Assembly: GCF_001941965.1 (NCBI RefSeq)
Contig: NZ_MKZO01000021.1
Coordinates: 37,769-101,768 of the forward strand
DNA from: Pseudomonas putida
GTDB lineage: Bacteria; Pseudomonadota; Gammaproteobacteria; Pseudomonadales; Pseudomonadaceae
DNA: 64,000 bases
Direction: 5' to 3'
Shown piece after piece: positions 36,883 to 47,003 of this stretch. Position 1 is the stretch's first letter; each line of letters opens with the position of its first letter. The notes under the pieces were generated by a model. That model was not told where the DNA came from and searched no databases. It saw only the letters and a program-made list of their open reading frames with translations. The position numbers and the translations under genes are program-made.

Positions 36883-38238
36883 TTAGCGAGTGACGGTGCG
36901 CATGGTGACGAACTCTTCCGCCGCCGTCGGATGCACACCGATGGTGTCATCGAACTGCTGCTTGGTCGCCCCGGCCTTCAGCGCGATGCCCAGGCCCTGG
37001 ATGATCTCGCCCGCCTCCGGGCCGACCATATGGCAGCCGAGCACGCGGTCGCTGTCGGCATCCACCACCAGCTTCATCAAGGTCTTTTCCTGGACCTCGG
37101 TGAGGGTCAGCTTCATCGGGCGGAAACGGCTTTCGAAGATCTTCACCGCGTGCCCGGCCTCCAGCGCCTGCTCCTCGGTCAGGCCAACGGTGCCGATCGG
37201 TGGCTGGCTGAAGACCGCCGTAGGAATGTTGGCGTAGTCCACCGGACGATAGTCTTCCGGCTTGAACAGGCGCCGTGCCACCGCCATGCCTTCGGCCAGG
37301 GCCACCGGGGTCAGTTGCACCCGGCCGATCACATCGCCGATGGCGAGGATCGACGGTTCATCGGTCTGGAACTCGTCGTTGACCTGGACGAAGCCACGCT
37401 TGTCCAGTTGCACCTCGGTGTTCTCCAGACCCAGGTTGTCCAGCATCGGCCGGCGCCCGGTGGCATAGAACACGCAGTCGGTGAGCAGCTCGCGGCCATC
37501 CTTGAGGGTGGCCTTGAGGCTGCCGTCGGCCTGCTGGTCGATACGGGCGATATCGGCGTTGAACTGCAGGTCCAGGCCGCGCTTCTCCAGTTCTTCCTTC
37601 AGGTGGGTGCGCACCGAGCCGTCGAAACCACGCAGGAACAGGTCGCCGCGATAGAGCAAGGTGGTGTCGGCGCCCAGGCCCTGGAAGATCCCGGCGAACT
37701 CGACGGCGATATAGCCGCCACCCACCACCAGCACGCGCTTGGGCAGGGTCTTGAGATAGAAGGCCTCGTTGGAGCTGATCGCCAGCTCGCGCCCGGGAAT
37801 CTCCGGGATCTGCGGCCAGCCGCCGGTAGCGATGAGGATGTGCCTGGCCGAGTAGCGCTTGCCCTCGACCTCCACCTCATGGGGTGCGGTGATCCGCGCA
37901 TGGCCTTCCAGCAGGGTCACGCCACTGTTGACCAGCAGGTTGCGGTAGATGCCGTTGAGGCGCTGGATCTCGCGGTTCTTGTTGGCGATCAGTTGCCCCC
38001 AGTCAAACTGCGCATCTTCCAGCGACCAGCCAAAGCCCGAGGCTTGCTCGAATTCGTCGGAATAATGGGCGCCGTACACCAGCAGCTTCTTCGGCACGCA
38101 GCCGACATTGACGCAGGTCCCGCCCAGGTAGCGGCTTTCCGCTACCGCCACCTTAGCCCCGAAGCCTGCGGCGAATCGCGAGGCACGCACACCGCCGGAA
38201 CCGGCGCCAATTACAAACAGGTCAAAATCGTAGGCCAT
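36883..38238 (-). CDS. gor: Glutathione-disulfide reductase
   Basis: 451 residues. N-terminal FAD motif '[20 protein letters not shown]', redox-active disulfide in '[20 protein letters not shown]', NADP motif '[20 protein letters not shown]', second FAD strand '[20 protein letters not shown]', and the C-terminal proton relay '[16 protein letters not shown]'. It reduces GSSG with NADPH in the cytoplasm. GAGGAGAG precedes the ATG. It is next to ahpCF, a local thiol-peroxide defence cluster. Confidence 0.96.
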   Translation of the reverse strand: MAYDFDLFVIGAGSGGVRASRFAAGFGAKVAVAESRYLGGTCVNVGCVPKKLLVYGAHYSDEFEQASGFGWSLEDAQFDWGQLIANKNREIQRLNGIYRNLLVNSGVTLLEGHARITAPHEVEVEGKRYSARHILIATGGWPQIPEIPGRELAISSNEAFYLKTLPKRVLVVGGGYIAVEFAGIFQGLGADTTLLYRGDLFLRGFDGSVRTHLKEELEKRGLDLQFNADIARIDQQADGSLKATLKDGRELLTDCVFYATGRRPMLDNLGLENTEVQLDKRGFVQVNDEFQTDEPSILAIGDVIGRVQLTPVALAEGMAVARRLFKPEDYRPVDYANIPTAVFSQPPIGTVGLTEEQALEAGHAVKIFESRFRPMKLTLTEVQEKTLMKLVVDADSDRVLGCHMVGPEAGEIIQGLGIALKAGATKQQFDDTIGVHPTAAEEFVTMRTVTR

Positions 38239-38404
38239 TTCACTCTCCTCGGCAGGCCGCCAGCATAGCGCCAGTCCAGGCCATAAACAAAAGGGCTTGC
38301 AAGGCTTGCGGGCGAAAAGCTGTCGCCCAAGTCAAAAAAATGAATCTGCGGCAAACCCGCCCGGTCAACACTGATGAACGCAGTAATCTGACGAGGTAAC
38401 AGCG

Positions 38405-38572
38405 ATGACTATCGAAGCAGAGACACTCGTACAACTGACCGAAGCCCTGAAGAAGCGCGGCATGCGCCTGCTGGCCGAGATCAATTTCATCCGCGCGCCC
38501 TACCGCCGCAATCACCGCTGGGTCTGCTGCATCGGCCGTACGCCACGCAAGAATCGGGCGGTGCGCGTTTGA
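38405..38572 (+). CDS. Small basic hypothetical protein, 55 aa
   Basis: Reading MTIEAETLVQLTEALKKRGM and then RLLAEINFIRAPYRRNHRWV, ending CCIGRTPRKNRAVRV. GAGGTAACAGCG precedes the ATG and a strong bidirectional terminator follows 10 bases after the stop, as for a real transcription unit. Rich in Arg with a Cys-Cys pair. It probably resembles short conserved Pseudomonas hypothetical proteins, but I cannot name a family. Confidence 0.6.
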   Translation: MTIEAETLVQLTEALKKRGMRLLAEINFIRAPYRRNHRWVCCIGRTPRKNRAVRV

Positions 38573-38582
38573 GCCGCAAAGC

Positions 38583-38612
38583 AAAACGCCCGGTGCAGGC
38601 ACCGGGCGTTTT
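38583..38612. terminator. Bidirectional terminator between the small protein and galU
   Basis: A 13-base stem AAAACGCCCGGTG/CACCGGGCGTTTT with loop CAGG. A-run on one side and T-run on the other make it usable from both strands. Confidence 0.92.
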
Positions 38613-38630
38613 GTCTGAAACCGTACCGAC

Positions 38631-39470
38631 TCAGTAAGCCTTGCCAGTCTTGTAGAAGTTCTCGAAGCAGAAGTTGGTCGCCTCGATGTAGCCTTCGGCG
38701 CCACCGCAGTCGAAACGCTTGCCCTTGAACTTGTAGGCCATGACGCAGCCGTTCTGCGCCTGCTTCATCAGGGCGTCGGTGATCTGGATTTCACCACCCT
38801 TGCCTGGCTCGGTCTGTTCGATCAGGTCGAAGATGTCCGGGGTCAGGATGTAGCGGCCGATGATCGCCAGGTTCGATGGCGCGTCTTCCGGCTTCGGCTT
38901 CTCGACCATGCTGTGTACGCGGTAGATGTCGTCGCGGATCATCTCGCCGGCGATCACACCGTACTTGTTGGTTTCCTGCGGATCGACTTCCTGGATGGCG
39001 ACGATCGAGCAGCGGAACTGCTTGTACAGCTTGACCATCTGGGTCAGTACGCCGTCGTCGTCGAGGTTGACGCACAGGTCGTCCGCCAGGACCACGGCGA
39101 ACGGCTCGTCACCGATCAGCGGGCGGCCAGTGAGGATCGCGTGGCCCAGGCCCTTCATCTCGGTCTGACGGGTGTAGGAGAAGGAGCATTCGTCCAGCAG
39201 ACGACGGATGCCGACCAGGTATTTTTCCTTGTCGGTGCCCTTGATCTGGGTTTCCAGCTCGTAGCTGATGTCGAAGTGGTCTTCCAGCGCGCGCTTGCCG
39301 CGGCCGGTAACAATGGAGATTTCGGTCAGGCCGGCTTCGAGGGCTTCTTCAACGCCGTACTGGATCAGTGGCTTGTTGACCACCGGCAGCATTTCCTTGG
39401 GCATGGCTTTGGTGGCTGGCAGGAAACGAGTGCCGTAGCCGGCTGCCGGGAACAAGCATTTCTTGATCAT
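38631..39470 (-). CDS. galU: UTP-glucose-1-phosphate uridylyltransferase
   Basis: A 279-residue nucleotidyltransferase with the N-terminal GxGxRxxPxTK-like 'PAAGYGTRFLPATKAMPKEM', 'LPVVNKPLIQYGVEEALEAG' and the metal-binding 'FAVVLADDLCVNLDDDGV'. 'VEKPKPEDAPSNLAIIGRYI' and 'FKGKRFDCGGAEGYIEATNF' are characteristic of GalU. It makes UDP-glucose for exopolysaccharide, LPS core and trehalose. Monocistronic. Confidence 0.96.
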   Translation of the reverse strand: MIKKCLFPAAGYGTRFLPATKAMPKEMLPVVNKPLIQYGVEEALEAGLTEISIVTGRGKRALEDHFDISYELETQIKGTDKEKYLVGIRRLLDECSFSYTRQTEMKGLGHAILTGRPLIGDEPFAVVLADDLCVNLDDDGVLTQMVKLYKQFRCSIVAIQEVDPQETNKYGVIAGEMIRDDIYRVHSMVEKPKPEDAPSNLAIIGRYILTPDIFDLIEQTEPGKGGEIQITDALMKQAQNGCVMAYKFKGKRFDCGGAEGYIEATNFCFENFYKTGKAY

Positions 39471-39639
39471 AAAAGTCCTTAACGAAGGGCTGCGTGTACG
39501 AAATTCGGCGCAGTCTAATCAGGCGGCGTGAAGCTTACAATGGGGCGCCCGGACGCAACCGTTGCCATCATAGAGAAATTACCGGCGGGATAGTTCCCAG
39601 CCGTTGAAAATATTGGCTTTGTGCCATTACTCCGGCGAC

Positions 39640-39674
39640 AAAAAGGCGCCGTTTCCCACAAGAAAAACGGCGCC
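39640..39674 (-). terminator. Terminator of the TsdBA-like operon
   Basis: On the minus strand GGCGCCGTTT pairs with AAACGGCGCC around a 10-base loop and ends in TTTTTG. Confidence 0.85.
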
Positions 39675-39702
39675 CTGGCCAGCATGGTCCAGACGACTAT
39701 GG

Positions 39703-40617
39703 CTACTTGCCAGTGCCCTGCCCGATCAACACCCCGTCGACGGTCTGGCCGTACAGGTTGACGCCATCGTTGGCGTGGAACTTCAGGCGGGTTTTCTCCA
39801 CCGAGCCTTCCACCAGCCGCGGGTCCTGCGGGCGCTCGTGCTTGTTGATGTACGCTGCCACGTCCCAGGCCTGCTGGTCGCTGAGGCTGCCGGGCTTGCT
39901 AAGGGGCATGTTGTACTTGATGAAGGACGCCGCCGTATTGATCCGGTGCATGCCGGCGCCCCAGTTGTAGGAGTCCTTGCCCCACAGTGGCGGCATCACG
40001 TAGTCGTCGCCGACCTTCTGCCCCTGCCCCGTGTCACCGTGACAGATCGCGCACTGCTGCTGGTAGACCTGCGCGCCACGGGCGATGTCGTAGCCGCCCG
40101 CAGGCTGGGCGACGTCCGGGTAGCCACGGCCAGGCGGCTCAACGCCGATCTGGGCCTTGCTCGCCAGCCAGTAGGAATACACCGACAACGCGGTGATCTC
40201 CGGGCTGTCGGCCGCCGGTGCCTTGCCGTTCATGCTGAACTGGAAGCAGCCCTGGATACGCTCGGCGTAGGTGTTCACCTTGTCGTTCTTCTTGCGGTAG
40301 GCCGGGTACATCGGGTAAGCGCCCCACAGCGGCGCGGAGTGGGCCAGGCGCCCCTGGTCGAGGTGGCAGTTGCTGCATTTCATGCCGTTGCCGACGTAGT
40401 CCGGGGCCATGCGCTTGGTGTCGACGAACAGCGCATAGCCGTCGCGGACCATCTTGCCGAAGGCGTTGTCAGGTAATTCGCTTTGTGCCGGAGGCACGAA
40501 GAACGGTGTCTGGCTGGCCGGCGGCACTTTCAGCTGCGACTGGTCTTCCATGGCAACCTGCGCGGCATGCGCCGAACCCAGCGTGAAGGCCAGTGCGGAA
40601 AAAACGAATGCTTTCAT
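39703..40617 (-). CDS. tsdA: Dihaem c-type cytochrome, thiosulfate dehydrogenase TsdA-like
   Basis: 304 residues with a signal peptide (MKAFVFSALAFTLGSAHA). Haem 1 binds CSNCH at residues 81-85 and haem 2 CAICH at 189-193. 'YAERIQGCFQFSMNGKAP' supplies Cys124, matching the unusual cysteine ligand of TsdA haem 1. 'NMPLSKPGSLSDQQAWDVAA' has the distal methionine of haem 2. TsdA oxidises thiosulfate to tetrathionate, or the reverse, in the periplasm. The gene overlaps the upstream cytochrome by 4 bases (ATGA). Confidence 0.85.
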   Translation of the reverse strand: MKAFVFSALAFTLGSAHAAQVAMEDQSQLKVPPASQTPFFVPPAQSELPDNAFGKMVRDGYALFVDTKRMAPDYVGNGMKCSNCHLDQGRLAHSAPLWGAYPMYPAYRKKNDKVNTYAERIQGCFQFSMNGKAPAADSPEITALSVYSYWLASKAQIGVEPPGRGYPDVAQPAGGYDIARGAQVYQQQCAICHGDTGQGQKVGDDYVMPPLWGKDSYNWGAGMHRINTAASFIKYNMPLSKPGSLSDQQAWDVAAYINKHERPQDPRLVEGSVEKTRLKFHANDGVNLYGQTVDGVLIGQGTGK

Positions 40618-41261
40618 GGCTTGGCCTCCTGTCCTGCGGCGAAGTACTCGGCGATGCTCTTGACCTCTTCGTCGGTCATGGCCTTGGCCACGCCCACCAT
40701 CAACTGGTTAGGGTCGTTGTGCCGGCTGCCATCGCGCCAGGCGTTGAGTTGCGCGGTCAGGTAGGTCGCCGGCTGGTGGGCCAGCGGCGGGAAGTGCTCG
40801 CCGACACCCGCGCCACCCGGGCCATGGCACTGCACGCAACCGGGAATCTGCCGGCTCCAGTCGCCGTACAACGCCAGTTGTTCGGTCGCATTGCTGGCCA
40901 TCTGCTGACGGCGGGTAGTCGGCGCCGCAGGCGCCGGCATGGCCGCGAGGGTTTTACTGACGGCGGCGATCTCCTCATCACCGAGGGCCTTGGCCAGTGG
41001 CTCCATGATCGGGTTCTTGCGCGTGCCGTCGCGGAAATCGCGCAACTGCTTGCTCAGGTAACCCACCGGGAGACCGGCAAGTCGCGGAAAGCCGGCAGCG
41101 GCCATGCCCAGGCCATCCGGCCCGTGGCAGCCCTGGCAGGCCATGGCCGCAGGGTTGGCCCCACCCTGGGTGAAGACGTTCTGGCCCTGGTCGGCGTGGG
41201 CTATCGGCAGGGAAAACAAAAACAGGCTACTGATCAGGATTCGATCCAGTGTGATCATCAC
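40614..41261 (-). CDS. tsdB: Dihaem c-type cytochrome, TsdB-like electron acceptor
   Basis: 215 residues with a signal peptide. Two class I haem sites: CQGCH at 42-46 ('AMACQGCHGPDGLGMAAAG') and CVQCH at 142-146 ('GCVQCHGPGGAGVGEHFPPL'), each followed by a conserved 'DGTRKNPIM'/'DGSRHNDPNQLM' loop that provides the axial Met. It looks like a duplicated cytochrome domain and is the natural electron partner for the TsdA-like enzyme. Confidence 0.82.
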   Translation of the reverse strand: MMITLDRILISSLFLFSLPIAHADQGQNVFTQGGANPAAMACQGCHGPDGLGMAAAGFPRLAGLPVGYLSKQLRDFRDGTRKNPIMEPLAKALGDEEIAAVSKTLAAMPAPAAPTTRRQQMASNATEQLALYGDWSRQIPGCVQCHGPGGAGVGEHFPPLAHQPATYLTAQLNAWRDGSRHNDPNQLMVGVAKAMTDEEVKSIAEYFAAGQEAKP

Positions 41262-41436
41262 GGAGCTCCCTTTTTCTTCTGGCTTTTTCTTATGGTTATA
41301 TGCTTAGACTCAAAAAATATAAGCCTATGGATAGTAGGGCTATCCCTCCGCCACTACAACGGCGGAAAGCACCAGAAAGGGGCATTTGGATCGGTGAATC
41401 GATTAATGAGAGGAAATTTCCAGACTGCACAAAAAC

Positions 41437-41528
41437 CCTGTGGGAGCTGGCTTGCCAGCGATGAGGCCGGCACTGACGAAGAGGTTGTCAGGTCTGGCCA
41501 AATCGCTGGCAAGCCAGCTCCCACAGGG
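41437..41528. repeat. REP doublet, GTGGGAGCTGGC type
   Basis: GTGGGAGCTGGCTTGCCAGC then an inverted copy at 41504-41525 across a longer spacer (about 40 bases). It fills most of the 41262-41554 gap; the rest (AT-rich 41281-41330, 'ggttatatgcttag') may hold the tsdB promoter. Confidence 0.88.
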
Positions 41529-41554
41529 TCGTGCAGTGTTCTCTAGAGCTCGAA

Positions 41555-41908
41555 TCAGCCCGAAATGCACTGGGTCGCGGCGTTGTTCACGTCGGAAAGC
41601 CGCAGCGGGAAGTTGTTCAGGCGTTCATGCAGTTTGATCGAGCTGCCAGCGGAACGCTCGCTGATATCCATCACCGCCGCAGGTGCCTCGGAGAGCTTCT
41701 GCGGCACGATCACCCGGATCGAATTCTTCTCGCCACGGGTCACCTGCAAAGGGTCGCGGCTGTCTTTGAGTTTTTCCTGCACACAGGTCAGGTACTGCTC
41801 CGGTGACTTGCCGGACATCACGTTCAGGGTTTCAGGGCTCTGTTCCAGCTCGGCCACACTGGCACAACCGGTCAGCGCCAACGCCAAGGCAGATACAAAC
41901 CATTTCAT
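41555..41908 (-). CDS. Putative lipoprotein
   Basis: 117 residues with a lipobox (MKWFVSALALALTGCASVAE; lipidated Cys15). The mature region has 'MSGKSPEQYLTCVQEKLKDS' and 'SIRVIVPQKLSEAPAAVMDI' and a final 'ATQCISG', so two further cysteines may pair. Residues +2 Ala-Ser favour outer-membrane sorting. I recognise no named family. Single gene. Confidence 0.75.
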   Translation of the reverse strand: MKWFVSALALALTGCASVAELEQSPETLNVMSGKSPEQYLTCVQEKLKDSRDPLQVTRGEKNSIRVIVPQKLSEAPAAVMDISERSAGSSIKLHERLNNFPLRLSDVNNAATQCISG

Positions 41909-42074
41909 CGAGACCCTCTCCCATATTCATTCAAAAATCCTAAGACCGCTATTAGGCCAATTTGCTCCCTGGATTGTCAGATTTATCGCAAGGAATGTGA
42001 TGAGTCCTACATTCCTTTCCCACGCATCTGTTATCGTGCCGCTTTGCCGAAATATCCCCTTGCGGAGCCGCTAC

Positions 42075-42377
42075 ATGAAATTCGTACACCAGCGCGAGCA
42101 CCTCAACGAAGACGATATCGTCGTGATCGAGTGCTCCCAGCGCTGCAATATCCGCCTGATGAACGACGCCAACTTCCGCAGTTTCAAGAACGGCGGCCGC
42201 CACACTTACCATGGCGGCGCCTTCGATCGCTTCCCGGCGAAGATCACCGTGCCGAGCACCGGGTTCTGGAACATAACCATCGACACCGTGACCCCGCGGC
42301 CGATCTCGGTGACCCGCAAGCCGACCTTCAGCCACAAGATCAAGATCATCCGTCGTTCGTCGTCGCAGTTGAGATAA
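42075..42377 (+). CDS. DUF1883 domain protein
   Basis: 100 residues starting MKFVHQREHLNEDDIVVIEC with GCGGAG upstream. 'NIRLMNDANFRSFKNGGRHT' and 'YHGGAFDRFPAKITVPSTGF' followed by 'WNITIDTV' define DUF1883, a compact beta-sandwich of unknown role, sometimes fused to TIR domains in other bacteria. Here it stands with a 56-residue partner gene 7 bases downstream. Confidence 0.85.
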   Translation: MKFVHQREHLNEDDIVVIECSQRCNIRLMNDANFRSFKNGGRHTYHGGAFDRFPAKITVPSTGFWNITIDTVTPRPISVTRKPTFSHKIKIIRRSSSQLR

Positions 42378-42384
42378 GAGCCTT

Positions 42385-42555
42385 ATGAGCACCACTATCA
42401 AATACGTCATCAAGTACAAGCTCGACGGCGAACGCCGCTGGGACTTCGCCGTGCTGCCGGACAACTCCCTGGAGCAGGCCCAGGAAGCGCTGCGCAAGAT
42501 CCACGGCGACGACGCCGACAAGATCACCGATATCCAGGTCAGCAAGGCGCTCTGA
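42385..42555 (+). CDS. Small hypothetical protein, 56 aa
   Basis: Reading MSTTIKYVIKYKLDGERRWD then FAVLPDNSLEQAQEALRKIH and ending GDDADKITDIQVSKAL. TAAGAG lies just upstream. It has a beta-beta-alpha-beta look ('KYVIKYKL', 'WDFAVL', then a helix and 'ITDIQVSKAL'). In an apparent operon with the DUF1883 gene. Function unknown. Confidence 0.7.
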   Translation: MSTTIKYVIKYKLDGERRWDFAVLPDNSLEQAQEALRKIHGDDADKITDIQVSKAL

Positions 42556-42588
42556 CGCCGCTGGCCGCCGTAGAAGGAGTTCACGGGT

Positions 42589-43662
42589 ATGAGCCACTGG
42601 CCGGATTCACGCATCCTCGATCTGTTCGGCATCGACCTGCCGATCCTCCAGGCACCGATGGCCGGCGCTACCGGCTCGGCCATGGCGATCGCCGTGAGCC
42701 AGGCCGGCGGGCTGGGCGCCCTGCCCTGCGCCATGCTCGGCGCCGAACAGATTCGCCAGGAGCTGGAAACCTTCCGCCAGGCCAGCAACGGCCCGCTCAA
42801 CGTGAACTTCTTCTGCCACACCCCGCCGGCCGACGATCCGGCCCGGATCGCCCGCTGGAAAGAAGCGCTCAGGCCGTATTACGAAGAGGTCGGTGCCGAT
42901 TACGAAGCGCCGACGCCAGTGTCCAGCCGCGCGCCCTTCGATGACAACGCCTGCGCCCTGGTCGAGGAGTACAAGCCCGAGGTGGTCAGTTTCCACTTCG
43001 GCCTGCCCGAGCCGCGCCTGCTGGCCCGGGTGAAGGCGACCGGCGCCAAAGTCATTTCCAGCGCCACCACCGTCACCGAAGCCCTGTGGCTGGAACAGCA
43101 CGGCTGCGACGCGATCATCGCCATGGGCTATGAGGCGGGCGGCCATCGCGGCATGTTCCTCAGCGATGACCTGAACAGCCAGGTCGGCACCATGGCCCTG
43201 GTGCCGCAGATCGCCGACGCCGTGCGTGTGCCGGTGATCGCCGCCGGCGGGATCGGCGACGGGCGCGGTATCGCTGCGGCCTTCATGCTCGGCGCCTCGG
43301 CCGTGCAACTGGGTACCGCCTACCTGTTCTGCCCGGAGGCCAAGGTTTCGGCCATGCACCGCCGCGCCCTGCATACCGCACGGGAAAGCGACACGGCGCT
43401 GACCAACCTGTTTACCGGGCGACCGGCGCGGGGCATCTACAACCGGATCATGCGCGAGCTGGGCCCGGTCAGCGACCTGGCCCCGGCCTTCCCTCTGGCC
43501 GGCGGGGCGCTGATGCCGATCCGTGCGATCAGCGAGCCCGAGAGCAACAGCGATTTCAGCAATCTCTGGTCCGGCCAGGCATTGCGCCTGGGTATCGACC
43601 GCCCCGCCGCCGAACTTACCCGCACACTTGCCGAAGAAACCCTCGCGCTTATTCGTCGCTGA
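42589..43662 (+). CDS. Nitronate monooxygenase-like flavoprotein
   Basis: A 357-residue TIM barrel of the 2-nitropropane dioxygenase family: 'LPILQAPMAGATGSAMAIAV', 'GGLGALPCAMLGAEQIRQEL', 'DAIIAMGYEAGGHRGMFLSD' with the catalytic-region histidine, and 'VIAAGGIGDGRGIAAAFMLG' for the FMN phosphate. It oxidises alkyl nitronates such as propionate 3-nitronate with FMN and O2. It follows the small gene by 33 bases and may be cotranscribed. Confidence 0.9.
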   Translation: MSHWPDSRILDLFGIDLPILQAPMAGATGSAMAIAVSQAGGLGALPCAMLGAEQIRQELETFRQASNGPLNVNFFCHTPPADDPARIARWKEALRPYYEEVGADYEAPTPVSSRAPFDDNACALVEEYKPEVVSFHFGLPEPRLLARVKATGAKVISSATTVTEALWLEQHGCDAIIAMGYEAGGHRGMFLSDDLNSQVGTMALVPQIADAVRVPVIAAGGIGDGRGIAAAFMLGASAVQLGTAYLFCPEAKVSAMHRRALHTARESDTALTNLFTGRPARGIYNRIMRELGPVSDLAPAFPLAGGALMPIRAISEPESNSDFSNLWSGQALRLGIDRPAAELTRTLAEETLALIRR

Positions 43663-43687
43663 AACAAAGCTTTCCGTTTGCAAGGCA

Positions 43688-44502
<815 letters not shown>

Positions 44503-44503
<1 letters not shown>

Positions 44504-45189
44504 TGCCGCTCGACGCCAGCGATTTCGGCGCAATCTGGCTGACCTTCAAGCTGGCGTCGCTGACCACCTTGCTGCTGTTGCTGGTCGGCACGCCGATCGC
44601 CTGGTGGCTGGCGCGCACCCGTTCCTGGTTGCGCGGCCCGGTCGGTGCGGTGGTAGCGCTGCCCCTGGTGCTGCCGCCGACGGTGATCGGTTTCTACCTG
44701 CTGCTGGCCCTCGGACCCCATGGCTTTATCGGTAAAACCACCGAAGCGTTGGGGCTGGGCACCGTGGTGTTCAGCTTCACCGGGCTGGTGATCGGCTCGG
44801 TGGTGTATTCCATGCCCTTCGTGGTGCAGCCGTTGCAGAACGCCTTCACCGCGATCGGCGACCGCCCGCTGGAGGTGGCCGCGACCCTGCGCGCCAGTCC
44901 GTGGGACACCTTCTTCAGCGTGGTCCTGCCCCTGGCCAGGCCCGGTTTCATCACCGCCAGCATCCTCGGTTTCGCCCATACCGTGGGCGAATTCGGCGTG
45001 GTGCTGATGATCGGCGGCAATATCCCCGACAAGACCCGGGTGGTCTCGGTGCAGATCTTCGACCACGTCGAGGCCATGGAGTACGCCCAGGCGCACTGGC
45101 TGGCCGGTTCGATGCTGGTGTTCTCGTTTCTGGTGCTGCTGGCGCTGTATGGCAGCCGCCGTGGCAAATCGGCCTGGAGTTCTGCATGA
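44503..45189 (+). CDS. modB: Molybdate ABC transporter permease
   Basis: 228 residues with five hydrophobic helices and '[20 protein letters not shown]', the EAA coupling loop. '[20 protein letters not shown]' is a strong ModB signature. Start and stop overlap both neighbours. Confidence 0.95.
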
Positions 45190-46283
45190 CCTCGCGCATC
45201 CATGCCCGGCTGAAGATGGCCCGGGACGACTTCACCCTGGATGTCGACCTGGTCCTGCCCGGCCAGGGCGTCAGCGCCCTGTTCGGCGCCTCCGGCTCCG
45301 GCAAGACCACCTGCCTGCGCTGCCTGGCCGGCCTTGAGCGGGCGGGTGATGCCTATATCGAAGTCGCCGGAACGGTCTGGCAAGACTCGGCCAAGGGCAT
45401 CTTCGTGCCGCCGCACCAGCGCCCGATCGGCTATGTGTTCCAGGAAGCCAGCCTGTTCAGCCACCTCTCGGTGCGCGGCAACCTGGAGTTCGGCTGCAAG
45501 CGTATCGATCCGGCCATCCGCCGCATCAACCTGCCGCAGGCCTGCGAACTGCTGGGCATCGACCATCTGCTGGAACGCAAGGCCGATACTCTGTCCGGCG
45601 GCGAGCGCCAGCGCGTCGGCATTGCCCGGGCCCTGCTCACCAGCCCCAGCCTGCTGCTGATGGACGAGCCGCTGGCGGCCCTGGATGCACCGCGCAAGCG
45701 CGAGATCCTGCCGTACCTGGAACGCCTGCACGATGAGCTGCAAATCCCCCTGGTGTACGTCAGTCACGCCCAGGAAGAGGTCGCGCGGCTGGCCGATCAC
45801 CTGGTGCTGCTGGAGCAAGGCAAGGTCCTCGCCAGCGGCCCGCTGAACCAGACGTTGGCCCGTCTCGACCTGCCCCTGGCCCAGGACGAGGAAGCTGGCG
45901 TGGTGATCGAGGGCCGTACCGGCCACTACGACGAGACCTACCAGCTCCTCGACCTGCACCTGCCGGGCAGCGAGTTGCGTCTGCGCATTCCCCATGCGCC
46001 GCTACCGCCGGGCTCGACCCTGCGCATCCGCATTCAGGCCCGGGATATCAGCCTGAGCCTGACCGAAGATAATCGTTCGAGCATCATCAATCGGCTGCCG
46101 GTGACCCTGCGGGCGCTGTCCGAACAGGGTAATCCGGCGCAGATGCTGGTCAGCCTCGAGGCCGCCGGGCATCCGCTGCTGGCGCGGGTCACGCGTTATT
46201 CCAGCGACCAGCTCGGGCTGCAGCCGGGGCAGCAATTGTGGGCGCAGATCAAGGGTGTGGCACTGCTCGGCCATGGCGCTTGA
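45186..46283 (+). CDS. modC: Molybdate ABC transporter ATP-binding protein
   Basis: A 365-residue ATPase starting [20 protein letters not shown]. Walker [11 protein letters not shown]-loop '[20 protein letters not shown]', signature [16 protein letters not shown], Walker B '[12 protein letters not shown]'. The last 70 residues form the molybdate-binding Mop/TOBE domain ('[20 protein letters not shown]'). ATGA overlap with modB. No modE or modD follows. Confidence 0.95.
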   Translation: MTSRIHARLKMARDDFTLDVDLVLPGQGVSALFGASGSGKTTCLRCLAGLERAGDAYIEVAGTVWQDSAKGIFVPPHQRPIGYVFQEASLFSHLSVRGNLEFGCKRIDPAIRRINLPQACELLGIDHLLERKADTLSGGERQRVGIARALLTSPSLLLMDEPLAALDAPRKREILPYLERLHDELQIPLVYVSHAQEEVARLADHLVLLEQGKVLASGPLNQTLARLDLPLAQDEEAGVVIEGRTGHYDETYQLLDLHLPGSELRLRIPHAPLPPGSTLRIRIQARDISLSLTEDNRSSIINRLPVTLRALSEQGNPAQMLVSLEAAGHPLLARVTRYSSDQLGLQPGQQLWAQIKGVALLGHGA

Positions 46284-46732
46284 AACAACGGGTTTCTTGA
46301 GGCCACGCGGACCCTGTGGGAGCGGCTTCACCCGCGATTACGTCGGTGAATGCACCACCGCAATCGCGGGTGAACCCGCTCCCACAGAGTCCGCGTCCGC
46401 CTGACACACAGTCAATAATGAAACTCATTTAGCCAGCAGCGCTAAATCCACATAAAAAAAGTTAACTATCGAAAGTTTCTCTTTTCGCAAGAGAAATTTC
46501 CCATATGCGTTCAAGCCCCCTATGCTTGCGGGGTGGCGAATCCCGCCAAGCGAAATGATTACCTGCCCGTCGACTCCCAATCCAGAAAAAGGCATCAGCA
46601 AATATTTTGCTCGGGGAATTAATTTTCAACGAATGCGTCTTTAATGAAGGGAAAGAGGGAAGCGCTTCCGGCGCCCCCATCCTCAGTGGGGAAAAGGCCC
46701 GCGAGGCATTTCAAGTTACCAAGGAGAAATAC
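46284..46732. other. 449-base intergenic region: REP doublet and csrA leader
   Basis: The first part holds the REP doublet. From about 46420 the DNA is AT-rich with hairpin-forming segments (TTTCTCTTTTCGCAAGAGAAA at 46478-46498 and GCTTGCGGGG...CCCGCCAAGC at 46524-46552). No credible gene; it probably contains the csrA promoter and a structured 5' leader. Confidence 0.55.
46306..46396. repeat. REP doublet, GTGGGAGCGGCTTCACCCGC type
   Basis: Variant REP core and its inverted copy (GCGGGTGAACCCGCTCCCAC) around 'gattacgtcggtgaatgcac'. Flanked by CGCGGACC. Confidence 0.85.
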
Positions 46733-46930
46733 ATGCTGATACTCACCCGTAAAGTCGGCGAAAGCATCGTCATCGACGATGACATCAAGGTCACCATTCT
46801 GGGCGTCAAAGGGATGCAAGTGAGGATTGGCATCGATGCACCGAAAGATGTCCAGGTGCACCGCGAGGAGATCTACAAACGCATTCAGGCCGGCAGCCCG
46901 GCGCCGGAGAAAGGAGAAGGCAATCATTAA
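46733..46930 (+). CDS. csrA: CsrA/RsmA family carbon storage regulator
   Basis: 65 residues: '[20 protein letters not shown]', '[20 protein letters not shown]', '[20 protein letters not shown]'. The RNA-contacting Leu4, Thr5, Arg6 and Arg44 positions are preserved. It is closer to RsmE-type than to RsmA, so it is probably one of several paralogues. It dimerises and binds GGA motifs in mRNA leaders. The ribosome-binding site AAGGAGAAAT contains a GGA, which would permit autoregulation. Convergent with the KaiC-like operon. Confidence 0.95.
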   Translation: MLILTRKVGESIVIDDDIKVTILGVKGMQVRIGIDAPKDVQVHREEIYKRIQAGSPAPEKGEGNH

Positions 46931-47003
46931 GCCGCTGGCATGATTGCAGTCGCACGGATGCGCCTGTCCCCTGCCGAAATACACCTGATGGCGATGCCGG
47001 GCT

